From: Frateuria terrea
GTDB taxonomy: Bacteria > Pseudomonadota > Gammaproteobacteria > Xanthomonadales > Rhodanobacteraceae
DNA length: 64,000 nucleotides
NCBI RefSeq assembly: GCF_900115705.1
Contig: NZ_FOXL01000009.1
Coordinates: 62,001 to 126,000, forward strand
Direction of reading: 5' to 3'
A model generated the notes under the pieces. That model did no database searches, had not been told where the DNA came from, and saw nothing but the letters and a program-made list of their open reading frames with translations. Positions 56,631 to 64,000 of the stretch are shown here, in pieces. Position numbers and translations under genes: made by a program. The number at the start of each line of letters is the position of its first letter. Position 1 is the first letter of the stretch.

Positions 56631-58883
56631 TCACAGCAACCGCAGCAGTTCCTTCATCAGCGGCAGCCGCCGCACGCGAACGGCGCTGGCGCGGAAGACG
56701 GCGTTGGCCAGGGCGGGGGCGGCGCTGGGCATGGCCAGGAAGCTGGCGCCGGTGGGGGCGCGGTCGTTGGGAGCGAGGATGACTTCGACGTCGTTGGGCA
56801 GCTGCGCCATGCTGGCCAGCGGGTAATCCTTGAAGCCCTGTTGCTGGACCTGGCCGTCCTTGAAAGTGATCGCCGGGTTGAGCGCATTGGATAGCGCGTC
56901 GAGAGTGGCACCGGCGACCTGGCCTCCGAGACCCATCGGATTGATCACGCGGCCGACGTCGACGGCGCAGACGACGCGCACGATCTCCAGCTTGTCGCCG
57001 TGCATGGCCGCCTCGACGGCGTGGGCGACGTAGGCGCCGTCGATGTGCCAGCAGGCCAGGCCCATGCCATTGACGTTGTGCAGCCAGTTCTTCCACTCGA
57101 TGCGGTCGGTGACCAGCTTGAGTACGTTGAGCAGGCGGCCGATGTCGAGCATGCCGCCACCGGCGAGCGGAATCTGCCGGGCCTCGCCGAGCAGGCGCAG
57201 GCGGGTGGTCAACGGGTCCTCGCGCAGGGTATGGGCGATCTCGTCGATGAAGCTTTCCACCGCGAAGGCGTTGCTGACATGCGGCTCGCCGCGGAAGGGA
57301 CCGCGCGGCATGGCCGAGGCGAGGCCGTACCAGTCGCTGCGGTAGTTCGCGACCAGGCCGGCGGGCAACTGGTTGGCGCCGACCTCGGAACTCCACAGCC
57401 GATCGGCAGCGACACCGCGGCCGGTGAGCGCCGAGGCGCTGGCCATGCGCTGGTCCCAGGCGATGACCTGGCGCTTGCGGCCGACGATCGCCTTGATCTT
57501 GTGCACGGTGCCGGAGCGGTAGAAGTCGTGCGCGAGGCCCTGTTCGTGGGTCCACATCAAGCGCACGGGCTTGTCCACGGCCTTGGCCAGCATTACAGCC
57601 TCGGCAACGTAGTCGTGGTCGAGCCGGCGCCCGTAGCCGCCACCTACGCGGGGAACCTCGATGGCGATCTTCTCCGGCGCCAGGCCGGTCAGCCGCTGCA
57701 CCACGGCCCAGGCCTGTTGCGGCGCCTGGGTCGGCACCACCAGCGTGGCCTGGTCCTTGTCCAGGCGCACCAGGCAGTTCATTGGCTCGGGCGTGGCGTG
57801 AGCAAGCCAGGGCTGCACGTAGGTGGCTTCGATGCGCCGTACGGCCTTGCGGCCGGCGGCGGCGAGATCGCCGTCGTCGCGGACGCGGGTGGTCGGCGCG
57901 CTGTCGGTGTCGAGCAGCGCGATGGCCTGTGCCTCGATCTTGCCGCTGTCTTCGGCGGCACTGTTGGCAGCCGGCTTCCATTCGAGCTTCAGCTCGGCCA
58001 GGCCGCGCAGTGCCGCCCAGGTGTTTTCCGCGAGCACGGCCACCGCAGGCGCGATCGCGGTTTGGCCCGGCGGCACGTCGGCCTCGGGACGGATGGGCAC
58101 CACCTTGACCACGCCCTTGATCGCCAGCGCTGGCGCAGTCTCGATGCTGGCCAGGCTGCCATCGGCCCACGGGCACTGCGTGAGCACCGCGACCAGCGCG
58201 TCGGCGTAGTGCGCGTCGATGGCGTAGCGGGTCTGGCCGGTGACGATGCGCCGCGCATCGACGTCGCCGGCGGGCCGGCCAACCAGCGTGTAGCGCTGCG
58301 GTGCTTTAAGCGGCAGCGGCGCGTTGGGCGGATCGATCTTGCTGGCGGCTTCGACCAGGCTGCCGTAGGGGAAGCGGCGGCCGTCGGGCGTGATCACCAC
58401 GCCGGCTTCGCAGCGCAGGCGGTCGGCGGCTACACCCAGGCGCCGCGCGGCAGCCTGGGTGATCAGCCAGCGTGCCAGCGCACCGGCCTGGCGCAGGTCG
58501 GCCCAGGCGGCGGGGATCGAATCGCCGGTGCCGCTGCGCTGGTGGCCATAGGTCCACACCGGCTTGCCGTCCCTGGCCTGCACGCCCAGGCCCAGCGGGA
58601 TCACGCTGACGCGGGTCCAGTCGGCGTCCAGTTCCTCGGCGATGATGCGAGGCAGCGCGGTGGCGGTGCCGGTGCCCGTGTCGGGATCGCGCGCGCCGAT
58701 CAGCACGTTGCCGTCGCGGTCGATGCGCACGTAAGGGCCGAGCTCGCCGAAGTCGTCGCCGAGCATGGCCGGCGGAATCGGCACGTCGGCGTAGGACTCG
58801 CCGATGCCCACCACCAGCGCACCGGCGGTGCCGGCCAGGACCTGCAGGAAACGCCGGCGCGAGAGTCCGATCACGCCGCTCAT
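56631..58883 (-). CDS. Molybdopterin-binding oxidoreductase large subunit (IorB-like), atypical
   Basis: A 750-residue protein of the xanthine-dehydrogenase/isoquinoline-1-oxidoreductase beta family. A Tat signal (SRRRFLQVLAGTAGALVVG) sends it to the periplasm. Recognisable pterin-binding segments are HATPEPMNCLVRLD near 385, VPRVGGGYGRRLDHDYVAEA near 430 and PHVSNAFAVESFIDEIA near 545. The C-terminal block that normally carries the catalytic Glu (GVGEPG before PALANA) reads GASFLA here, with Phe715 at the Glu position. Hydroxylation by the usual mechanism is therefore doubtful. Its start overlaps the iron-sulfur subunit stop (ATGA). Confidence 0.85.
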   Translation of the reverse strand: MSGVIGLSRRRFLQVLAGTAGALVVGIGESYADVPIPPAMLGDDFGELGPYVRIDRDGNVLIGARDPDTGTGTATALPRIIAEELDADWTRVSVIPLGLGVQARDGKPVWTYGHQRSGTGDSIPAAWADLRQAGALARWLITQAAARRLGVAADRLRCEAGVVITPDGRRFPYGSLVEAASKIDPPNAPLPLKAPQRYTLVGRPAGDVDARRIVTGQTRYAIDAHYADALVAVLTQCPWADGSLASIETAPALAIKGVVKVVPIRPEADVPPGQTAIAPAVAVLAENTWAALRGLAELKLEWKPAANSAAEDSGKIEAQAIALLDTDSAPTTRVRDDGDLAAAGRKAVRRIEATYVQPWLAHATPEPMNCLVRLDKDQATLVVPTQAPQQAWAVVQRLTGLAPEKIAIEVPRVGGGYGRRLDHDYVAEAVMLAKAVDKPVRLMWTHEQGLAHDFYRSGTVHKIKAIVGRKRQVIAWDQRMASASALTGRGVAADRLWSSEVGANQLPAGLVANYRSDWYGLASAMPRGPFRGEPHVSNAFAVESFIDEIAHTLREDPLTTRLRLLGEARQIPLAGGGMLDIGRLLNVLKLVTDRIEWKNWLHNVNGMGLACWHIDGAYVAHAVEAAMHGDKLEIVRVVCAVDVGRVINPMGLGGQVAGATLDALSNALNPAITFKDGQVQQQGFKDYPLASMAQLPNDVEVILAPNDRAPTGASFLAMPSAAPALANAVFRASAVRVRRLPLMKELLRLL

Positions 58884-59407
58884 GCGCTTGCCCCGGCGGC
58901 GCGCTTGATGGCGCGGCGCACGCGCGTCTGGCAGCCGCAGCGGCAGCGATTGGGCAGTTTGTCGATGTCATCGTCGGAAGGCTTGGGCTTGCGCGTGAGC
59001 AGGTCGATGCCGGCGATCAGCCAGCCGGCCGTGCAATAGCCACAGCCGATCGCGTCCTCGTCGATGAAGGCCTGCTGCAGCGGATGCAGGCTGCCGTCGG
59101 CGCTGGCCAGGCCTTCGACGGTGACGACGCGCGCCCCCGCGAGTTCGGCCATCGGGCGCTTGATCGCGGAGACCGCCTTGCCGCCGACCAGCACCAGGTC
59201 GTAGCCGCCTTCGCCATGCGCGCCGCCGACCTTGGTGCCGGTCAGCCGCAGCACGTCGCGCAGGTACCACAACAGCGGCATCAGCGGATCGCCGGTGTGC
59301 CGGAAGCGCTCGCCATTGATCGTCAGGTCGATGCCCTCGCGCACCGGCTCCGGCGTGATGTCGCCGGTGGTGGCGGGCGGCAGGCCCTGGGCTTGCGCTA
59401 GCGGCAT
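58880..59407 (-). CDS. 2Fe-2S subunit (IorA-like) lacking the ferredoxin-type cluster ligands
   Basis: A 175-residue electron-transfer subunit of a molybdo-hydroxylase. The C-terminal cluster is intact (CGYC at 122-125 and RCRCG at 154-158). The N-terminal plant-type ferredoxin cluster is not: where the family has KYGCGxxxCGAC, this protein has KVGGAHGEGGYD (59-70), and the fourth Cys is also missing in AVSAIKRP (78-85). It thus binds one cluster at most and could not relay electrons normally. ATG at 59407 follows AGGAGA. It is translationally coupled to the large subunit. Confidence 0.85.
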   Translation of the reverse strand: MPLAQAQGLPPATTGDITPEPVREGIDLTINGERFRHTGDPLMPLLWYLRDVLRLTGTKVGGAHGEGGYDLVLVGGKAVSAIKRPMAELAGARVVTVEGLASADGSLHPLQQAFIDEDAIGCGYCTAGWLIAGIDLLTRKPKPSDDDIDKLPNRCRCGCQTRVRRAIKRAAGASA

Positions 59408-59609
59408 CGGAGCGTCTCCTTGCGTGGATCGCCTATTGTGGCATCGCGCAGGTGATGAGGCAGCCGGGGGCGGGTGGAGCGTTCAGTTGGCGGGCCTGCC
59501 GAAGCAGCTGCCGTTCGGCCGCTGTGGCCGACTTCCCGGGGGCTGGCGCCATTGCGTGCGGCAGTCGGGCGTGATCCGCAGGGTGCGGCCCGTGTCCGGC
59601 CGGCAAACG

Positions 59610-60935
59610 CTACCGCCCGCCGCGTGACCCCAGCCGGCGCCAGGCGAAGTACACCGGCACCCCGGCCAGCATGATCAGCACGCCGACGCCGGCATGGCGC
59701 GGGTTGTCGCGCATGGTGGCGACCACCACCGCACCGATCGCGCCGACGAAAAGCAGCGGCAGCAGCGGGTAGCCGGGCACGCGGAAGGCGGCGCCGCCCC
59801 GGTCGTGGCGGCGATACCAGAACAGCGTCGCCACACCGACCGCGCAGGCAAGCCAGTCGCCGAAGGTGGCGTAGTCCAGCAGCGCGCCGTAGCTGCCCGA
59901 GAGCGCCAGCACGATGGCCCAGCCGGCGAGGGCGGCCAGCGCCACGTTGGGCGTGCGGTGGCGCGGATGCAGGCGCGCCACGGCGCCGAAGAACAGCCCA
60001 TCGGCGCCCATCACCTGCAGCACGCGCGCGCCGGCCAGCAGCGTGATGTTGCAGAAGCCGAGCGTTGAGATGGCAATGCCCACCGCCATCAGCCGCGCAC
60101 CCGCCGGCCCGAACATGCGGTCCATCACCTGCGCGGCCGGCGCGGTGCTGGCCGCCAGCCCCGCATGCCCGAGCACGGCCAGGTAGGCAAGGTTGACCAG
60201 CGCGTACGCGCCGATCACCAGCAGCATGCCGACCAGCAGCGCGCGCGGCAGGTTGTGTTGCGGCGCGTGCACCTCGCCGGCGAGGTTGTTGAGGTAGGTG
60301 AAGCCGGAGTAGGCGAACAGCACCGGCAGCGCCGCGCCCATGAAGCCCGCGCCGGCGTGCGCCGGATCGGCCGCCAGCGCGGCCGGTGCATGCGCGCCGG
60401 CCAGGTACAGCCCGCATGCCACCAGTACCGCGACCGCCAGCAGCTTGAGCAGCGCGAACAGGTTCTGCACCTGTGCACCGAGCTTCAGCCCGAACAGGTT
60501 GACCAGCGCCACGAACACCAGTGCGCCGGCGGTCAGCGGCAGCGCCGCGCTCGCCGGCAAGGCGAAGGCCGCCACCGTGTAGCTGGCAAAGATCGTCGCC
60601 ACCGCCGCGGTCGAGCCGGAATAGATCACCAGCAGCATGGTCCAGCCGAACAGGAAGCCGGCCAGCGGCCCGAACGCCTCGCGCAGGTAGACGTAGGTGC
60701 CACCCGCCTGCGGCCGGCGCGCACCCAGCTCTGCGTAGCACAGTGCGCCGACGAGCGTGAGCACGCCTGCGCCGATCCATGCCAGCAGCAGGGCAAGGCC
60801 TGACTCCGTGCGCTGCGCGGCGATGCCCGGGTTGAGGAAGATGCCGCCGCCGATGATGCCGCCGACCACGACCAGTGCGGCGTCCCATGGACCGAGGCTG
60901 CGCCGGTAGCCGTTCGGTTGGTCTGCTGCGCTCAT
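59610..60935 (-). CDS. APC-family amino acid permease
   Basis: A 441-residue transporter with twelve predicted helices. The first helix has GGIIGGGIFLNPG (unwound substrate site), followed by ALCYAELGARRPQAGGTYVYLREAFG near 65-90, which is typical of the LAT/YfnA-type APC exchangers. Specific amino acid unknown. It lies about 200 bp downstream of the sedolisin gene on the same strand, with an inverted repeat (61018-61044) between them. Confidence 0.88.
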   Translation of the reverse strand: MSAADQPNGYRRSLGPWDAALVVVGGIIGGGIFLNPGIAAQRTESGLALLLAWIGAGVLTLVGALCYAELGARRPQAGGTYVYLREAFGPLAGFLFGWTMLLVIYSGSTAAVATIFASYTVAAFALPASAALPLTAGALVFVALVNLFGLKLGAQVQNLFALLKLLAVAVLVACGLYLAGAHAPAALAADPAHAGAGFMGAALPVLFAYSGFTYLNNLAGEVHAPQHNLPRALLVGMLLVIGAYALVNLAYLAVLGHAGLAASTAPAAQVMDRMFGPAGARLMAVGIAISTLGFCNITLLAGARVLQVMGADGLFFGAVARLHPRHRTPNVALAALAGWAIVLALSGSYGALLDYATFGDWLACAVGVATLFWYRRHDRGGAAFRVPGYPLLPLLFVGAIGAVVVATMRDNPRHAGVGVLIMLAGVPVYFAWRRLGSRGGR

Positions 60936-61017
60936 GCGGTTCCCCCGGGAAGAGCGGGGAGCATGCCGGTGCGCGGGGATGGGAGCAAGGTTGCACCGTC
61001 CGGTTGCCCGCGCCGGG

Positions 61018-61044
61018 GCGCGACACGGTGCAGCCGCGTCGCGC
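61018..61044. repeat. GC-rich hairpin between the sedolisin and permease genes
   Basis: GCGCGACACGG and CCGCGTCGCGC form an 11-base stem with one mismatch around TGCAG. It follows the sedolisin gene (minus strand) and could mark its transcript end, but it lacks a T-tract on either side. Nothing else is identified in the 204-bp gap. Confidence 0.45.
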
Positions 61045-61139
61045 TCCGCACGGGGCCTGGACCCGCCGAGGCGCGTCCGCGAAACGTCGCCGGTAAGCCG
61101 AAGCTCAGCCGCGCACGTCCGCGGATCGCGCCGCCTGCA

Positions 61140-63047
61140 TCAGAACGCGCGCAGGAACGCGTCGAGGTTGGCCACGTCCAGCGTGCCGATGCCGGCGCCC
61201 GGCGTGTAGTGCGGCTTGCCGTAGTAGAACCAGTTGTCGCCGTCGCGCACCGTGTCGAAGGCCGAGTACCTGCCGTAGCCGAACACGTTCTGCAGGAAGT
61301 ACACCTGCGGGTTCCAGAAGCCCACGCGGTGGCCCAGGCTCTGCGTCAGCAGGGCGCTGATGCCGTTGAGCTGCGGCGCCACGAAGCTGGTGCCGCCATA
61401 GCCGTTGATCACGCCGCCGTCGACGGTGGAGACCACGATGTAGCCGGTTTCCGGATCGGCGTTGAGCGAGAGGTCCGGCACGTTGCGGCCGCGGAAATGG
61501 CCGGGCAGCTTGAGCAGGGTGGTGGGACCGGCTTGCGGGTCGTTGAAGGTCAGCTCCTGGTGCTTCTCGCTGGTGCGGATGCCGTGGGTGAACCACTGGT
61601 AGACCGGCGTGTGCCAGTACACGCTCACGCCGCCGCCGCCGCCGGTCGAGAACAGGTCGATCAGGCCCGGGCCGAAATTGGTGTCGAAGTAGTTCTGGAT
61701 GTAGTCCCAGCCCCAAACGCTCTCGCGCTTGATCGATTCAACCGGGCCGCCGCTGAACGAAAAGCTGTAGGGCACGGTCGTGCCGCCGGCGGCGGTCATG
61801 TAGGGATCGGACGCCGGCGAATCGACCGTCAGCGGCGCGCTGAACTGGTCGTGGCCGAGGCCGCGCACGGTGTCGTAGGCACCCGAATCGCCCGAGGCGG
61901 CGAACACCGACTGTCCCTGCACCGCGGCCTCGAGGAACACCTGGTGGAAGGCGCGCAGGTTGCCCACGTCGGTAGTGTCGGTCACCGAGGCACCATCGAC
62001 GTTCAGCGCGGCGAAATTGAAGATTTCCGGCAGGCCCCAACTGGTGGAAATGCTGTCGGCGCGATTGTCCGAGACCGCCTGCGCGAACGCCGCGACGAAG
62101 TCGCCGCTGGTGTTGGGCGCATCGTAGACGATGATGTCGGCCTTCGGCGCCATGCCGCCGGACTGCTCCACGTCCAGCGAGGTCTCGCCGCTGCCCCCGT
62201 TGATCGCGCCACCGCCGTTGACGTGCACCTGCGTGATGCGATTGGGCTTGGTCACCAGGCCGATGCCGTCCCAGTACGCCTGCGCGTCGGCCGGGAAGAA
62301 GTTGGACAGGGTGACGATGCCGATCGTCGAACCCTTGCCGGTGATGCCTCGGTGGTACAGCGGGTTGACGTTGTAGAAGTTGGCCACGTCACCCACGGTG
62401 TAGTTGCCGGGGATGCCGGTGGCGGTGGGGTTGCCGCTGGGCTTGAGGTTGGGTTGCACCGACTGCGGCGCGAACGTGGTGGTGGCCGTGGGAGACAGCG
62501 GCCTGGGAATGGCCAGGCGATGGGAGATGTACTGGTGCTCGTTGCTCAAGCCAGAAACCGCGCTCACGGTCCCTGCCAGCGCCGCCGGCAGGACCATCGG
62601 CCGGGCCGGACGGTGGAACGTGCGGCCGCTTCCGGCATCCTTGAAGGTGTGGATGGAGGTGCCGAACGCCTGGCCGAGCTGCGCCAGCGTGCCCTGCACG
62701 TGGATCACCATCTTGTTGTCCAGCACGTCGCCGCGCAGCCCCTGCTGCTTCAGGTAGGCCTGCACGCGGGCGATCTGGGCGTCGGTGGCGCCGAAGCGCT
62801 CGGCGAACTGCCGGGTGGTGAGGAAGCGGTGGAAGTTCGGGTTGCCGGGCGTGACGGTCTGGCGAATCAGGTTTTCCAGCTGGTCCTCGTGGCGCAGCTT
62901 GAGAATCAAGGTGGCGTTGGCCGTCTGGCTGGTGGCGGCCAGGCCCATGTCGACGGCGGGCTTGGCCGCCTGCGCGGCGCTGGCGGCGCCGGCGAACAAC
63001 AGGGCAAGGGAAGCGGCAAGCGCTTTCTGGTGCAATTTCGCGAGCAT
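61140..63047 (-). CDS. Secreted S53-family serine-carboxyl peptidase (sedolisin)
   Basis: A 635-residue secreted protease. After the signal peptide (LAKLHQKALAASLALLFAGAA, cleavage near AQAAK) comes the pro-kumamolisin activation domain (about 30-175) and the catalytic domain. The catalytic Glu and Asp are in SGETSLDVEQSGGMAP near 285, the oxyanion Asp region in SGDSGAYD near 380 and the nucleophile in YGGTSFVAPQLNG near 545. Such enzymes work at acidic pH. ATG at 63047 follows GGGAGA; a start at 63086 would add 13 non-signal residues. Confidence 0.9.
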   Translation of the reverse strand: MLAKLHQKALAASLALLFAGAASAAQAAKPAVDMGLAATSQTANATLILKLRHEDQLENLIRQTVTPGNPNFHRFLTTRQFAERFGATDAQIARVQAYLKQQGLRGDVLDNKMVIHVQGTLAQLGQAFGTSIHTFKDAGSGRTFHRPARPMVLPAALAGTVSAVSGLSNEHQYISHRLAIPRPLSPTATTTFAPQSVQPNLKPSGNPTATGIPGNYTVGDVANFYNVNPLYHRGITGKGSTIGIVTLSNFFPADAQAYWDGIGLVTKPNRITQVHVNGGGAINGGSGETSLDVEQSGGMAPKADIIVYDAPNTSGDFVAAFAQAVSDNRADSISTSWGLPEIFNFAALNVDGASVTDTTDVGNLRAFHQVFLEAAVQGQSVFAASGDSGAYDTVRGLGHDQFSAPLTVDSPASDPYMTAAGGTTVPYSFSFSGGPVESIKRESVWGWDYIQNYFDTNFGPGLIDLFSTGGGGGVSVYWHTPVYQWFTHGIRTSEKHQELTFNDPQAGPTTLLKLPGHFRGRNVPDLSLNADPETGYIVVSTVDGGVINGYGGTSFVAPQLNGISALLTQSLGHRVGFWNPQVYFLQNVFGYGRYSAFDTVRDGDNWFYYGKPHYTPGAGIGTLDVANLDAFLRAF

Positions 63048-63239
63048 GGGGTGTCTCCCTGAAATGCGCGCGCGACTTGAGGACACAGGGGCTGGTAAGC
63101 ACTGCGCCGACAGCCGCGGGCGTGCGATGGTTGGCTATGGTTCCCTATCGACGCCGCACCCCCTGCGGACGACGCCGTTGCCGAGCTTGCACCCAAGCGG
63201 GCGGGAAGGGAAGAGTCGCCCGCGCGACGCGTCCGGTCG

Positions 63240-64000
63240 TCAATCCAGCGTGAACTTTCCGCGCACGCCGACGGCGCAGCGACCGCCGATCGAGACCGCG
63301 CCGGAGGCCTCGTCCACGCTGACTTCGACCCGCCCGTCGCGACTGACTTCACGGCCCTGGCTGGCCACGTAGCGGCTGCCGTAACGCGCCAGTGCGCCGG
63401 TCTCGCGCAGCAGCGCGCCGATCGCCGCATTGGCGCTGCCGGTGACCGGGTCTTCGGGGATGCCGTCGGCGGGGCAGAACGCACGCACGGCCATCGCGGC
63501 ATCGCCCTCGCGCTGGCTGCCGAACACGCTCACGCCGACCGCGCCGCGTGCCTGGCACAAACTGGCGATCGCCGATAGGTCGGGCACCAGCGCGCGTACC
63601 GCCGTCGCCTGGTCCAGGTTGCAGACGATCCATAGCGGGCCGTTGTCGATGCAGTGCACGGCGCCGGTATCCAGTTCGGTCTGCAGCGCGCTGGCGAGAG
63701 TCGCGGACAGCGCATCGTCGGCGTGCGCGATCCGAGCAGGTGGCGCCTGCACGTGGATGGAGCGTGCGGCGCCATCGCCCTGCACGCGCACCGGCAGCAG
63801 GCCGGCGGCGCACTCCTGCACCAGCTGCGTTTGCGCCGGCACGCAGCCTGCCTCGATCGCCGCGTAGGCGCTGCCGACGCTGGGATGCCCGGCGAAGGGC
63901 AGCTCCTGGCGCGGGGTGAAGATGCGCACGCGGTAGTCCGCGCCCGGTTGCGTGGGGCGCAGCAGGAAGGCGGTTTCGGAGAGGTTGGTCCAGCGCGCGA
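63240..64000 (-). CDS. PhzF-family isomerase-like protein (5' end beyond the window)
   Basis: At least 253 codons of a PhzF-like protein continue past the right edge. The frame reads RWTNLSETAFLLRPTQPGAD near the edge, then YRVRIFTPRQELPFAGHPSVGSAYA and, near the end, PEDPVTGSANAAIGALL, which are family signatures. The catalytic Glu of PhzF lies in the NLSETAF segment and is present. PhzF isomerises dihydro-hydroxyanthranilate in phenazine synthesis, but most relatives outside phenazine clusters have unknown roles and no phenazine genes are seen here. Confidence 0.85.
   Translation of the reverse strand, partial: ARWTNLSETAFLLRPTQPGADYRVRIFTPRQELPFAGHPSVGSAYAAIEAGCVPAQTQLVQECAAGLLPVRVQGDGAARSIHVQAPPARIAHADDALSATLASALQTELDTGAVHCIDNGPLWIVCNLDQATAVRALVPDLSAIASLCQARGAVGVSVFGSQREGDAAMAVRAFCPADGIPEDPVTGSANAAIGALLRETGALARYGSRYVASQGREVSRDGRVEVSVDEASGAVSIGGRCAVGVRGKFTLD

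Noticed and set aside
57000-59039. 679-codon plus-strand frame opposite the molybdopterin subunit gene
   Set aside because: Antisense shadow; the minus strand has the Tat signal and family motifs.
63240-64000. Phenazine biosynthesis cluster
   Set aside because: Only a PhzF-like gene is present; the family is broad and no phzA-E or phzG gene is nearby.

Overview
The window comes from a high-GC gammaproteobacterium, most likely of the Xanthomonadales (Rhodanobacteraceae such as Dyella, Rhodanobacter or Luteibacter, or a close relative). The basis is the gene order yebC-ruvC-ruvA-kup-ruvB-ybgC-tolQRAB-pal-cpoB-queE-queC-tRNA-Lys, the neighbours pepA-holC and lptF-lptG, an interspersed repeat at 45147-45425 that I associate with this order, and very GC-rich third codon positions. 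Family-level placement is inference. The window is chromosomal and dominated by core genes. I see no prophage, insertion sequence, CRISPR array or recognisable defence system.

Region by region. 1-3008 (minus): pepA, holC, a PP2C phosphatase and the start of a lipoprotein gene that runs off the left edge. 3101-6466 (plus): the LPS-export permeases lptF and lptG, an OsmC-like protein and a HAD phosphatase. 6463-9516 (minus): glnS, a nucleoside deaminase and a VTT-domain membrane protein. 9633-15199 (plus): a 2OG-Fe(II) oxygenase-like protein, a DUF2007 protein, a DMT exporter, apt, and clpB behind a convincing sigma-32 promoter. 15268-17691 (minus): a TonB-dependent receptor.

17931-33728 (plus) is a long housekeeping block: an FmdB-type zinc ribbon, aspS, a hydrolase, yebC, ruvC, ruvA, kup, a small membrane protein, ruvB, the complete Tol-Pal envelope system with cpoB, the 7-deazaguanine genes queE and queC, and tRNA-Lys(UUU) with its own terminator. 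It is followed by ltaE and a secreted GH43-like hydrolase, which converges on and overlaps a minus-strand PHA depolymerase, followed by a methyltransferase and an RDD protein. Then come xerD-dsbC-purL, a membrane protein of unknown function, a 450-bp gene-free repeat region, a GT2 glycosyltransferase and a second DMT exporter, the pyruvate transporter pair cstA-ybdD (minus), a DUF4197 protein, a deformylase, the queuosine-precursor transporter yhhQ, a PAS-domain remnant and an acyltransferase. The right end holds small accessory genes (WYL-like protein, flavodoxin-fold oxidoreductase, two VOC proteins), a molybdopterin/2Fe-2S oxidoreductase pair, an APC permease, a sedolisin protease and a PhzF gene cut by the right edge.

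The most unusual signals: (i) the iron-sulfur subunit of the molybdo-oxidoreductase lacks all cysteines of its plant-type ferredoxin cluster, and its large subunit lacks the usual catalytic glutamate, so the pair looks jointly repurposed; (ii) an inverted repeat rich in GGGAACGGGG lies inside the reading frame of ruvC, and a related copy forms the end of aspS; (iii) a cloverleaf-like structured element fills the ruvB-ybgC gap immediately before the tol operon; (iv) the 2OG oxygenase appears to have lost its first iron-binding histidine; (v) several families of short inverted repeats sit between genes. I did not find a clearly new multigene system; these are the best candidates for follow-up.
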